A stretch of 64,000 nt of DNA from Streptomyces sp. ISL-98 (GTDB taxonomy: Bacteria > Actinomycetota > Actinomycetes > Streptomycetales > Streptomycetaceae). The translations under genes and the position numbers were made by a program. Of this stretch, positions 40,081-48,674 are shown piece by piece (the first letter of the stretch is position 1; each line of letters opens with the position of its first letter). The notes beneath the pieces were generated by a model. That model saw only the letters and a list, made by a program, of their open reading frames with translations, ran no database searches and was not told the DNA's origin. The stretch spans positions 1 through 64,000 of the forward strand of contig NZ_JAGGPB010000013.1 of the NCBI RefSeq assembly GCF_018614055.1, given 5' to 3'.

Positions 40081-41208
40081 ATGACGCAGCCGACCCGCCC
40101 CACCCCGGAACTGCTCGCCGACCTGCGCAAGCCCCGTGTCTACCCGGCGGTGTCGGTCACGCTGCCCACGAACCGCATCTGGCCGCAGAGCCAGCAGGAC
40201 GACATCCGGCTCCGCAATCTGCTCGCCGACGTCAACAAGCGCCTCGCCGACGACCCCGACGTCACCCGTACGCACGCGGTCGCGGTGTCCCAGCAGCTGG
40301 CCGCCGTCGCGGACGAGCTCGACCCCGAGCGGTTCCTCGACGGCCTGGTCGTCTACGCGTCGGCGGACGAACACCACACCTTCATGCTCAGTACGAGCGT
40401 GCCTGAGCGCATCGTCATCAATACGACGTACCTCACCCGCAACCTCGTCGCTTCGGCGGCGCGGGAGCGGCCGTACCTGGCGCTCGTACTCAGCAATGGC
40501 GAGGTCCGGCTGTGGCGCGGGCTCGGCGACCAGGTCACCGAGGTCCGTGGCGACAGCGGCTTCCCGGTGGTCACGTCGGGTGCGGAGCGCGAGGTGGCGC
40601 CGAGCGCCGGGGGTGACCAGTGGGTCCTCCAGGACTTCCGCAACATGCTCGGCGAGGCCGACAAGAAGCTCACCCCGCTGCTCCAGGGCGAGAACAGCCT
40701 GCCGGTCATCCTGGTGGGGCTGCGCAGGCACATCGCGGCGTTCCGCGAGGTCAGCCGCCACGGGAAGTCGGTGGCCGCAGAGCTGGAGGTGGGCGGCCTG
40801 CTGACGACCACGCCTGCGGAGATGTCGGCCCAGCTGGCCGCGCCCCGCCGCGCCATGGCGGAGGCCGAGACGGCGGGGGCCATGCGCGACCTGGACGCGT
40901 CCCGCAGTGGCAAGCGCTACGCGGCGGGCGTGCAGGAGGCGTGGCAGGCGGCGGGCGAGGGCCGGATCTCGCTGCTGGTGGTCGAGGAGGGCCTGCGGGT
41001 CACCGCACGCCCCGAAACGGTGGAAGGCGCCGAACGCGCCAAGCTCACCCTGCTGGACGCGGGGGAGGGCGCCGGTGCGGAGGGTGTGGAGGAGGACATT
41101 GTCGACTCGCTGGTCGAGTCGGTGCTGTCGGCGGACGGCAAGGTCGTCTTCGTCCCGGACGAGACGCTGAAGGAAGCGGAGGGAGTGGCGGCGGCGCTTC
41201 GGTACTGA
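40081..41208 (+). CDS. baeRF3-type protein (archaeo-eukaryotic release factor fold)
   Basis: A 375-residue protein of the bacterial baeRF family: VSVTLPTNRIWPQSQQDDIRLRNLL, FLDGLVVYASADEHHTFML, PYLALVLSNGEVRLWRGLGD and LLVVEEGLRVTARPE. The fold resembles eRF1 and predicts a role with ribosomes or RNA, but none has been demonstrated to my knowledge. CAGGAG lies 6 nt before the ATG at 40081. The C-terminal GEGAGAEGVEEDIVDSLVESVL region is acidic. Confidence 0.85.
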   Translation: MTQPTRPTPELLADLRKPRVYPAVSVTLPTNRIWPQSQQDDIRLRNLLADVNKRLADDPDVTRTHAVAVSQQLAAVADELDPERFLDGLVVYASADEHHTFMLSTSVPERIVINTTYLTRNLVASAARERPYLALVLSNGEVRLWRGLGDQVTEVRGDSGFPVVTSGAEREVAPSAGGDQWVLQDFRNMLGEADKKLTPLLQGENSLPVILVGLRRHIAAFREVSRHGKSVAAELEVGGLLTTTPAEMSAQLAAPRRAMAEAETAGAMRDLDASRSGKRYAAGVQEAWQAAGEGRISLLVVEEGLRVTARPETVEGAERAKLTLLDAGEGAGAEGVEEDIVDSLVESVLSADGKVVFVPDETLKEAEGVAAALRY

Positions 41209-41329
41209 CCCCGCAGGGGGCGTACTGACCCCCGCAGGGCACGCCCGGTATTGACCCCGTTGAGCGCGCCTTGCGGGGCTGTTCCTCTACTCGCCCCTTC
41301 CCGACCTGGGGATCCGCCCCACACCCTGC

Positions 41330-41382
41330 TGCTCAAAACGCCGGAGAGGCTGGAGGTATCCAGCCCGTCCGGTGCTTTGAGG
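41330..41382. repeat. Degenerate copy of the CTCAATCGCCGGACGGG palindromic element
   Basis: Positions 41330-41353 and 41360-41382 form an imperfect stem (CTCAAAACGCCGGA ... TCCGGTGCTTTGAG) of the same family as 53707-53757 and 63569-63622. It lies in the 328-bp gap between the baeRF3 and DUF2079 genes and probably acts as terminator of the former. The rest of the gap has no gene; TAAGAT at 41523-41528 is the next gene's -10. Confidence 0.65.
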
Positions 41383-41536
41383 GCACTCCGCCCTGCGGGC
41401 GTGGGGCCCCAGAAGGGCGTCCCGGAGGCCTGGTGGCTTGCCCCATCGCGCGGCGGCAGCCACGAAATGTCCACGGCGGCAAGGCGCGGGTGTCAGGGGC
41501 GATTTCAGCCCACCCCCCGGCCTAAGATCCGCTCAT

Positions 41537-43057
41537 ATGCGGACAAAACTCAACGTCGGGGTGGCGCTGGACCCGCGCTCCCTCCTCATCCACCGGACAG
41601 GCCGCCGCCGGCTCCCCGGCCCACTCCCGCTCCAGTGGGGATGGGCCGGGGCCCTGTTCCTCCTGTACGTCACCCTCTCGGCCCGCCGGCACGCCCTCCT
41701 CCGGAGCACCGGCTACGACCTCGGCATCTTCGAGCAGGCCGTCCGCGCCTACTCCGAACTCCGCGCACCCGTCGCGCCCTTGAAGGGTGAGGGGTTCAAC
41801 CTCCTCGGCGACCATTTCCACCCCGTACTCGCCGTCCTCGGGCCCTTCTACCGCCTCTGGCCCTCCCCCTACTGCCTCCTCGCCGCCCAGGCGGCCCTCC
41901 TCGCCCTCGGCGTCGTCCCGCTCGCGCGCTGGGCCTCCCGGGCCCTCGGCCGCCCCGCCGCCCACGCCGTCGCCTTCGCGTACGGCGCCAGCTGGGGCAT
42001 CGCGTCCGCCGTCGCCTTCGACTTCCACGAGGCCGCCTTCGCCGTACCCCTCCTCGCCTTCGCGGTCACCGCGGCCGGCAACCGGCGCTGGCGTTCCGCC
42101 GTCGCCTGGGGGCTCCCGCTCCTCCTGGTCAAGGAGGATCTCGGGCTGACCCTCGCCGCCCTCGGGGCGTACATCGCGCTGAAGGGACCCGTCCGCCTCG
42201 GCATCGCCACCGTCGGCGCCGGCGTCCTCGGAACCCTCCTCGCGACCAAGGTGCTGGTCCCGGCCTTCAGCTCCGCAGGGGCGTACGCCTACGGGCAGTA
42301 CGTCGCAGGCACCCGCAGCTCCCTCCTGGCCACCCTCGCCCTGGCGCCCCTCGACGCACTGCGCCCCGACACGAAGCCCATCACCCTGGTCCTGGTCTTC
42401 GCCGTGACGGCGTTCGTCGCGCTGCGCTCACGGCTCGCGCTGCTCGCGGTGCCCACGCTCGGCTGGCGGATGCTGTCGCAGCACGACTACCACTGGGGCA
42501 CGGCGTTCCACTACAGCGTCGTCCTCATGCCCATCGTCTTCGCGGCCCTGGTCGACGCCCTCACCCCGTACGCCCGCACAGCCCACCCCCTGGCCCGCCG
42601 CCATCTGCGTGCCTCGCTGGCCGCCGCCGTGGCCGTGACGCTCGTACTGCTGCCGTCGTTCCCCTTCGCGCTGCTCGCCCAGCGAGCGACCTGGAGCACC
42701 AGCCGCCATGTGGAGACCGCCCGCGACCTGCTGCGGCGCATCCCCGACGGCGCGACGGTCGCCGCCTCCAACCGCCTTGCCCCTCAGCTGACTTCGCGCT
42801 GCACCGTGGTCCTGTTCCCCAGCTATCCGATCCCCGGGAAGCTGTACGACGCGTCCGGCCGGCCCCCGCCGCCCACCGCCGACTGGATCATCCACGACCG
42901 CACGCCCGCGGAGTCCTGGCCGCTGCCGAGGGGGCACTGGCCGTACCCGCCCGACAGGCAGCAGGCCGAACTCGCCGCCGCTCAGCGGAAATACGACTAC
43001 GAACTGGTTGCCGCCCGCGACGGTCTGACCCTGCTGCGCCACCGCCGACTCCCGTAA
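41537..43057 (+). CDS. DUF2079 polytopic membrane protein
   Basis: A 506-residue membrane protein of the DUF2079 family: STGYDLGIFEQAVRAYSE near the N-terminus, GDHFHPVLAVLGPFYRLWPSPYCLLAAQAAL, FDFHEAAFAVPLLAF and KEDLGLTLAALGAYIAL. About ten helices are present. It is related in layout to GT-C glycosyltransferases, with acidic and His residues in the first loop, but activity is unproven. TAAGAT ends 8 nt before the ATG, indicating a leaderless transcript. Confidence 0.9.
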   Translation: MRTKLNVGVALDPRSLLIHRTGRRRLPGPLPLQWGWAGALFLLYVTLSARRHALLRSTGYDLGIFEQAVRAYSELRAPVAPLKGEGFNLLGDHFHPVLAVLGPFYRLWPSPYCLLAAQAALLALGVVPLARWASRALGRPAAHAVAFAYGASWGIASAVAFDFHEAAFAVPLLAFAVTAAGNRRWRSAVAWGLPLLLVKEDLGLTLAALGAYIALKGPVRLGIATVGAGVLGTLLATKVLVPAFSSAGAYAYGQYVAGTRSSLLATLALAPLDALRPDTKPITLVLVFAVTAFVALRSRLALLAVPTLGWRMLSQHDYHWGTAFHYSVVLMPIVFAALVDALTPYARTAHPLARRHLRASLAAAVAVTLVLLPSFPFALLAQRATWSTSRHVETARDLLRRIPDGATVAASNRLAPQLTSRCTVVLFPSYPIPGKLYDASGRPPPPTADWIIHDRTPAESWPLPRGHWPYPPDRQQAELAAAQRKYDYELVAARDGLTLLRHRRLP

Positions 43058-43103
43058 AGTCGGACACTCGGAAGTCGAAAACCTGTGCGAACAGAGGAGC
43101 TGG

Positions 43104-43463
43104 TTGGCAGTGCGCAAGGACACCGGGCCCTACGTCTGCGGTCTCGACGCCGCCATGGACGTCGTCGGCGGCAAGTGGAAGGCCCTGATCCTCTGGGCGC
43201 TGAACAGCCACGGCACGCTCCGTTTCGGCGAGCTCAAGCGCCAGGTGCCGGGCGTCAGCGAGAAAATGCTCATCCAGCAGCTCCGCGAGCTCGAATCGGA
43301 CGGCATCGTCCACCGCGAGGTGTACCCGGAGGTCCCGCCGCGCGTCGAGTACTCGCTCACCGAGATGGGCCAGGGGCTCAACGCGGCACTCGGCCCCCTC
43401 GGCACCTGGGCCAGTCAGCACATGGACCAGATCCTTGCCGCCAAGCAGCAGGGCGTCGCGTAG
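43104..43463 (+). CDS. HxlR family transcriptional regulator
   Basis: A 119-residue winged-helix HxlR protein: YVCGLDAAMDVVGGKWKALILWALNSHGTLRFGELKRQVPGVSEKMLIQQLRELESDGIVHREVYPEVPPRVEYSLTE is a full-length match to the family pattern. The single Cys in YVCG may be redox active, as in some relatives. GAGGAG at 43094-43099 can serve TTG at 43104 (4-nt spacing) or GTG at 43110 (10 nt). Its target is unknown. Confidence 0.92.
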   Translation: MAVRKDTGPYVCGLDAAMDVVGGKWKALILWALNSHGTLRFGELKRQVPGVSEKMLIQQLRELESDGIVHREVYPEVPPRVEYSLTEMGQGLNAALGPLGTWASQHMDQILAAKQQGVA

Positions 43464-43680
43464 AGGGAGCCTCGAAAGCTGCCTCGACAACGGCCTCGAT
43501 TTCCAGCCCTGATACCCCGGGCCGGTAGCGGAGCGTCAAGGCGCGTCCACTCGCCGGGTCAGCCCAAAGAGGTACGGGCGGGGCTCCCGCAGAAAGCCTT
43601 CTTCCCTTGTGCCGCCTGGCCTCCCGGCCGCCGCACCACCCCGCCGGGAAAATTCGCGGCATCCTTTCGGCACGGCGTGG

Positions 43681-43764
43681 CACCAAGCACCCTTTACGAA
43701 GGGTTATGGTGGAAACCCCCCCTCGGGCCGGTCCGTATCCCCCCCACGGACCGGCCCGTTTTTT
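43681..43764 (+). ncRNA. 6C-like small RNA
   Basis: Two hairpins with runs of seven C. Hairpin 1 (43681-43711) pairs CACCA and ACCCTT with AAGGGT and TGGTG. GAAACCCCCCC follows. Hairpin 2 pairs 43724-43736 with 43746-43758 around the loop ATCCCCCCC and ends in six T. This layout resembles the actinobacterial 6C RNA motif, from memory of its description. It lies in the 340-bp gap between the HxlR gene and the convergent aldo/keto reductase, and its second hairpin can also terminate both. Exact 5' end uncertain. The rest of the gap shows no gene. Confidence 0.55.
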
Positions 43765-43804
43765 GTGCCCCGAGCCCCGTGGGGCCTGCCCCCCGACCCC
43801 GCCG

Positions 43805-44842
43805 TCAGCCCCGGCCGGCCCAGATGTTGGTGCCCGCCGTGTCGACCGCGAAGGTGTCGATCTCCTTCAGCTCCTCGTCGGACAGGGCGGGTCCGCCCAG
43901 CGCCGCGACGTTCTCCTCCAGCTGCTTCACACTCGACGCACCGATCAGCGCGGACGTCATGCGCGGGTCGCGCAGCACCCACGACAGGGCCAGCTGGGCG
44001 AGGGACTGGCCGCGCCGCTGCGCGATGTCGTTCAGCCCGTTCAGCCGGCGTACGACCTCGTCCGACAGCAGACCCGGGTCGAGCGACTTGCCCTGCGTGG
44101 CGCGCGAGCCCTCCGGGATGCCCTTCAGGTACTTGCCGGTGAGCAGGCCCTGGGCGAGCGGCACGAAGGAGATGCAGCCCATGCCGGCCTCCTCCAGGGT
44201 GTCCAGCAGGCTGTCCTCCTCGGTCCAGCGGTTGATCATCGAGTACGAGGGCTGGTGGATCAGCGCCGGTACGCCCATGTCCCTGAGCAGCACAGCCGCC
44301 TCGGCAGTCTGCTCGGCGTTGTACGACGAGACGCCGGCGTACAGCGCCTTGCCCTGCCGGACGGCGGTGGCCAGTGCGCCCATGGTCTCTTCGAGCGGGG
44401 TCTCCGGGTCGAAGCGGTGCGAATAGAAGATGTCGACGTAATCGAGACCCATCCGCGACAGGGAGGCGTCCAGCGAGGACAGCAGGTATTTGCGCGAGCC
44501 CCACTCCCCGTACGGGCCCGGGTGCATCAGGTAGCCGGCCTTCGTGGAGATGATCAGCTCGTCCCGGTACGGGGCGAAGTCCTGCGCGAAGATCTTTCCG
44601 AAGTTCAGCTCGGCGGACCCGGCTGGCGGGCCGTAGTTGTTCGCCAGGTCGAAATGCGTGACGCCGAGATCGAAGGCGCGGCGCAGAATCGCGCGCTGCG
44701 AGTCGAGCGGGCGGTCGTCGCCGAAGTTGTGCCAGAGGCCGAGAGAGATGGCGGGCAGCTTGAGACCGCTGTGGCCGGTCCGCCGGTACTCCATGGAGTC
44801 GTAGCGGTCGTCGGCGGCGCGGTAGAACGGGGAATCAGTCAC
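43805..44842 (-). CDS. Aldo/keto reductase (YghZ-like)
   Basis: A 345-residue NADPH-dependent aldo/keto reductase of the YghZ/MgrA branch. Visible are RTGHSGLKLPAISLGLWHNFGDD, the catalytic Asp/Tyr region THFDLANNYGPPAGSAE, STKAGY with the catalytic Lys, DYVDIFYSHRFDPETPLEETMGAL, and the cofactor segment TSALIGASSVKQLEEN. Relatives reduce L-glyceraldehyde 3-phosphate and methylglyoxal. GTG at 44842 follows AAGGAGAGG; the longer frame is not supported. Confidence 0.94.
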   Translation of the reverse strand: MTDSPFYRAADDRYDSMEYRRTGHSGLKLPAISLGLWHNFGDDRPLDSQRAILRRAFDLGVTHFDLANNYGPPAGSAELNFGKIFAQDFAPYRDELIISTKAGYLMHPGPYGEWGSRKYLLSSLDASLSRMGLDYVDIFYSHRFDPETPLEETMGALATAVRQGKALYAGVSSYNAEQTAEAAVLLRDMGVPALIHQPSYSMINRWTEEDSLLDTLEEAGMGCISFVPLAQGLLTGKYLKGIPEGSRATQGKSLDPGLLSDEVVRRLNGLNDIAQRRGQSLAQLALSWVLRDPRMTSALIGASSVKQLEENVAALGGPALSDEELKEIDTFAVDTAGTNIWAGRG

Positions 44843-45011
44843 ATTCCTCTCCTTATCACGGACCTGTGACAGGCCGGGTTGGGCCGCCGAGACGCCCGCG
44901 CAGTAGTGTGGCGGCTTCGGGACTGCACGTGTGTCGGCGGGGGACAGCCGCGCGTGCCGCATGGTCCCGGGGGACGTACCGAACCCGCACGACGCCATGA
45001 GGTGAGACCCA

Positions 45012-45773
45012 GTGAACCTGCGCGACCTGGTGTACAGGCTCTACGCACGCCGGGTGGAAGGCCGCCTCGATCACGACCAGGTGCCCAAGCACATCGGGGT
45101 CATCCTCGACGGCAACCGGCGCTGGGCGAAGGCCTCCGGCGGCACGCCCGAGCAGGGGCACAAGGCCGGCGCGAGCAAGATCCAGGAGCTGCTCGGCTGG
45201 TGTGCCGAGACGGACGTGGAAGTCGTCACCCTCTGGATGCTCTCCACCGACAACCTGAACCGGCCGGAGGAGCAGCTGGTCCCGCTCCTGGGGATCATCG
45301 AGGACGCCGTCCGCGCGCTGGCCGCCGACGGCCGCTGGCGGGTGCACCACGTGGGCACGCTGGATCTGCTGCCCGCCCGTACCCAGTCCGTACTGAAGGA
45401 AGCCGAGCAGGCCACGCACGACAACGACGGGATACTCGTCAATGTCGCCGTCGGCTACGGCGGCCGTCAGGAGATCGCCGCCGCGGTCCGCTCGCTGCTC
45501 CTGGAGCACGCGGAGAAGGGCACCTCCCTGGAGGAGGTCGCCGAGATCGTCGACGTCGAACACATCTCGGAGCACCTCTACACGCGCGGCCAGCCGGACC
45601 CGGACCTGGTGATCCGTACCAGCGGCGAACAGCGGCTCTCGGGCTTCATGCTCTGGCAGAGCGCCCACTCGGAGTACTACTTCTGCGAGGTCCACTGGCC
45701 GGCCTTCCGCAAGGTCGACTTCCTGCGCGCGCTGCGCGACTACGCGGCCAGGCACCGGCGTTACGGGACCTGA
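45012..45773 (+). CDS. uppS: Isoprenyl transferase (cis-prenyltransferase, UppS family)
   Basis: A 253-residue Z-prenyl diphosphate synthase that adds isopentenyl units in cis, making the polyprenyl carrier for wall synthesis or a shorter Z product. The signature HIGVILDGNRRWAK (catalytic Asp33) and VIRTSGEQRLSGFMLWQSAHSEYYF are intact. Streptomyces usually carry more than one such gene, so this may not be the sole undecaprenyl synthase. GTG at 45012. A CCGGGAA/TTCCCGG hairpin follows. Confidence 0.92.
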   Translation: MNLRDLVYRLYARRVEGRLDHDQVPKHIGVILDGNRRWAKASGGTPEQGHKAGASKIQELLGWCAETDVEVVTLWMLSTDNLNRPEEQLVPLLGIIEDAVRALAADGRWRVHHVGTLDLLPARTQSVLKEAEQATHDNDGILVNVAVGYGGRQEIAAAVRSLLLEHAEKGTSLEEVAEIVDVEHISEHLYTRGQPDPDLVIRTSGEQRLSGFMLWQSAHSEYYFCEVHWPAFRKVDFLRALRDYAARHRRYGT

Positions 45774-45815
45774 TCCCCGCCACTCGCAGAGCGCTCCGCG
45801 AGCACCCCGAGGGCC

Positions 45816-45831
45816 CCGGGAAAGTTCCCGG
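45816..45831 (+). terminator. Hairpin after uppS
   Basis: CCGGGAA (45816-45822) and TTCCCGG (45825-45831) form a perfect 7-bp stem 43 bp beyond the uppS stop. Confidence 0.55.
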
Positions 45832-46102
45832 CTCACGAGGTGTCATATGCCATGGCATGGCGGCGCTTGTTCGAGGGAATACCCCTTCCAGGTCGACGTC
45901 CGGTCCACGGACGCCGTATCTCAGTGAGCGGCAAGTCCGCTCGCCCGGGAGGCCCTTTGCACCAGGACGACCACGCGGTGAGTGTGGACGAAGCGGAGGG
46001 CCGGAGCTCGGCCCGCGCATCGTGGCCTGAGCCCGGTCCCAACGCTCGCGACGCCGTCGCACCCCGACCTCATGCGGGTTCTAAAAGGGGGTACGTCCTT
46101 CC
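45832..46102. other. Non-coding gap before phoH
   Basis: No gene is seen. ATGCCATGGCAT (45847-45858) is a perfect 12-bp palindrome that may bind a regulator of phoH. The phoH promoter should lie near TCTAAAAG at about 46078; no clear box pair is visible. Confidence 0.5.
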
Positions 46103-47425
46103 GTGGTGACCAGCACAAAGCGCCGCATGCCCGACAGGCGCACCTACGTTCTCGACACCAGCGTCCTGCTGGCCGACCCGAACGCCATGTACCGATTCGA
46201 CGAGCACGAAGTTGTGCTCCCGATCGTCGTGGTCACGGAGTTGGAAGCCAAGAGGCACCATCCCGAACTGGGCTATTTCGCCCGGCAGGCTCTGCGCCTG
46301 CTCGACGACTGCCGAGTCCGGTACGGACGCCTCGACGCCCCGATTCCGGTGGGCGACCTGGGCGGGTCCCTCCGTGTCGAGCTCAACCACTCCGATCCCG
46401 GCGTGCTTCCGGCCGGCTATCGATTGGGGGACAACGACTCCCGGATCCTGGCGGTCGCACGCAATCTCCAGGCCGAGGGCTTCGACGTAACGGTCGTATC
46501 GAAAGACCTGCCGCTGAGGATCAAGGCGTCCTCGGTCGGGCTGCTCGCCGAGGAGTACCGGGCAGAGCTCGCCATCACCGACTCCGGCTGGACCGGTATG
46601 GCGGAACTGCCGCTCTCCGCCGAGCAGGTGGACCTGCTGTACACCGAGGAGACGGTGTACGAGCCGGCCGCCGCGGACCTGCCCGTGCACACCGGACTGG
46701 TGATCCAGTCCGAGCGCGGCAAGGCGCTGGGCCGGGTCACCGCAGAAGGAACGGTCAGGCTCGTACGCGGCGACCGGGAGGCCTTCGGCATCCACGGGCG
46801 CAGTGCCGAGCAGCGGATAGCTCTGGACCTCCTCCTCGACCCGGACGTCGGCATCGTCTCGATGGGAGGCCGGGCAGGCACCGGCAAGTCGGCGCTGGCG
46901 CTGTGTGCGGGTCTGGAGGCCGTGCTGGAGCGCCGGCAGCACAAGAAGGTGATGGTCTTCCGGCCGTTGTACGCGGTGGGCGGGCAGGAGCTCGGCTATC
47001 TGCCCGGCTCCGAGTCCGAGAAGATGAGCCCCTGGGCGCAGGCGGTCTTCGACACGCTGTCGGCCGTCGCGGGCCGTGAGGTGATCGAGGAAGTGCTGGG
47101 GCGCGGCATGCTCGAAGTGCTGCCGCTCACGCACATCAGGGGCCGCTCGCTGCACGACGCGTTCGTGATCGTCGACGAGGCCCAGTCACTGGAGCGGAAC
47201 GTCCTGTTGACCGTTCTGTCCAGGATCGGGGCAAATTCGCGGGTTGTGCTGACTCATGACGTCGCACAGCGCGACAACCTGAGGGTCGGCCGGTACGACG
47301 GAGTGGTCGCCGTCGTCGAGAAGTTGAAGGGCCATCCGCTCTTCGCGCATGTCACCCTCACCCGCTCGGAGCGCTCGCAGATCGCCGCGCTGGTGACCGA
47401 AATGCTGGAGGACGTGCACATCTGA
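46103..47425 (+). CDS. phoH: PIN-PhoH ATPase (PhoH2 type)
   Basis: A 440-residue two-domain protein. The PIN domain (residues about 12-140: [38 protein letters not shown]) is fused to a PhoH P-loop ATPase (residues about 225-440: [49 protein letters not shown]). PhoH2 proteins are reported RNA helicase-RNases. GTG at 46103. A strong terminator follows at 47460. Confidence 0.94.
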   Translation: MVTSTKRRMPDRRTYVLDTSVLLADPNAMYRFDEHEVVLPIVVVTELEAKRHHPELGYFARQALRLLDDCRVRYGRLDAPIPVGDLGGSLRVELNHSDPGVLPAGYRLGDNDSRILAVARNLQAEGFDVTVVSKDLPLRIKASSVGLLAEEYRAELAITDSGWTGMAELPLSAEQVDLLYTEETVYEPAAADLPVHTGLVIQSERGKALGRVTAEGTVRLVRGDREAFGIHGRSAEQRIALDLLLDPDVGIVSMGGRAGTGKSALALCAGLEAVLERRQHKKVMVFRPLYAVGGQELGYLPGSESEKMSPWAQAVFDTLSAVAGREVIEEVLGRGMLEVLPLTHIRGRSLHDAFVIVDEAQSLERNVLLTVLSRIGANSRVVLTHDVAQRDNLRVGRYDGVVAVVEKLKGHPLFAHVTLTRSERSQIAALVTEMLEDVHI

Positions 47426-47459
47426 ACCCCCATAACCCCATACAGGGGGAAAGGTAGTT

Positions 47460-47501
47460 GGCGCCGCCCGGCAAAGCGCAGAATCCTAGCCGGGCGGCGC
47501 C
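47460..47501 (+). terminator. 13-bp perfect hairpin after phoH
   Basis: GGCGCCGCCCGGC (47460-47472) and GCCGGGCGGCGCC (47489-47501) pair perfectly around a 16-nt loop, 35 bp past the phoH stop. Confidence 0.85.
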
Positions 47502-47643
47502 GTGCTGCACCCAGGTTTCCGTAAATCCCCTGGTCCAAACGGCGTGTGAGCTTTCACACTCAACGGAGAATTGCTTCCCGGCGGCTGCTTCCGGCAGAGT
47601 CTTGCTTCCGTCAGGCCCCGCATACGGCACACCTGCACATCGC

Positions 47644-47729
47644 GTCCCGCAAGGGACGTCGCACCACACAACTCAACAGCCGTTGCCGTATGCCGCCCGA
47701 GTCACTACGCGGCGCTCCCCGCAAGGGAG
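47644..47729 (+). promoter_or_regulatory. Two small similar hairpins in the leader of the lysozyme-like gene
   Basis: GTCCC-gcaa-GGGAC (47644-47657) has a GCAA tetraloop, and CTCCC-cgcaa-GGGAG (47715-47729) has a related loop. Both lie in the 338-bp interval between the phoH terminator and the next start. They may be part of a structured 5' leader. I looked for the c-di-AMP riboswitch known upstream of Streptomyces wall hydrolases and did not find its conserved boxes. Confidence 0.4.
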
Positions 47730-47839
47730 TTGCCCACCGGGTCCGCGCCTCCTGTGACCTAGAAATAGGGGAGGCCAGTGCCAGGGGCACGATTGCGTCC
47801 GCGAGGTCACCCATGCGGGCGCTGCTGGAAGGAAACCGT

Positions 47840-48565
47840 GTGAGCCGGATCTCGGTCCGGGGATTCGCCGTGGCTTCGGCTACTGCGGTCACCACTGTCG
47901 GCGCCGTTGTGGGCGTCGCCTCGGGCGACACTCAGCCCTCGAACGACAACTTCGAGGCGACCGCAGCCGACACGACGCTCCTCGCAGACATCCCTGCCGG
48001 TCAGCAGGCCCAGGTACAGACCGCGTCCCTGGCGCAGCAGGCCGACGCGCAGGCGTACGCGGCCGACGCAACCGCGAAGAAGTCCGCCGAGGAATCGGCC
48101 CGCCTCCAGGCGGCCAAGGACGCAAAGTCGAAGAAGGAAGCCGCCGAGGCGAAGATCGAGGCCGCCGAGAAGGCAGCCAAGGCCGCCGAGGAGGCCAAGG
48201 AGCGCGAGGCCGAGGAGAAGGCCAGCCGCTCCGAGACGCGTGATGCGTCCAGCTTCTCCGCCAAGAGCTCCTACACCGTCGCCGAGGTCCAGGCCATGGC
48301 GCGGCAGATGGTTCCGGCCGACCAGTTCCAGTGCTTCAGCAACATCGTGAACCACGAGTCCACGTGGAACTACCAGGCGAGCAATCCCTCGTCCGGTGCC
48401 TACGGCCTCGTGCAGGCTCTGCCGGGCTCCAAGATGTCGTCCGCCGGCGCCGACTGGCAGACCAACCCGGCCACCCAGATAAAGTGGGGCCTGAGCTACA
48501 TGGACGACCGCTACGGCAGCCCGTGCGGCGCCTGGTCGTTCTGGCAGGCCAACAACTGGTACTAG
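47840..48565 (+). CDS. Secreted lysozyme-like/transglycosylase protein
   Basis: A 241-residue exported protein. The signal peptide is RGFAVASATAVTTVGAVVGVASG. A long Ala/Lys/Glu-rich coiled coil (residues about 60-140) joins it to a C-terminal SLT/lysozyme-like domain beginning YTVAEVQAMARQMVPADQFQCFSNIVNHESTWNYQA, with catalytic Glu in NHEST, then SGAYGLVQALPGSKM and CGAWSFWQANNWY. Two Cys may form a disulfide. It should cleave peptidoglycan at the surface during growth. GTG at 47840 follows GAAGGAA; ATG at 47813 is an alternative. Confidence 0.9.
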   Translation: MSRISVRGFAVASATAVTTVGAVVGVASGDTQPSNDNFEATAADTTLLADIPAGQQAQVQTASLAQQADAQAYAADATAKKSAEESARLQAAKDAKSKKEAAEAKIEAAEKAAKAAEEAKEREAEEKASRSETRDASSFSAKSSYTVAEVQAMARQMVPADQFQCFSNIVNHESTWNYQASNPSSGAYGLVQALPGSKMSSAGADWQTNPATQIKWGLSYMDDRYGSPCGAWSFWQANNWY

Positions 48566-48674
48566 TACCGGAAGACGCTCAACTTCACCGAGCCCCTCAC
48601 CGTCCTACGGTGGGGGGCTTCGGCACGTGTACGGTCGGGACCGACCAGCGGGTAGTGGGGGAAGAGAGAACGAC

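Noticed and set aside
47502..47839. c-di-AMP (ydaO) riboswitch upstream of the lysozyme-like gene
   Set aside because: The conserved boxes that I know from Streptomyces rpf/lysozyme leaders are not present.
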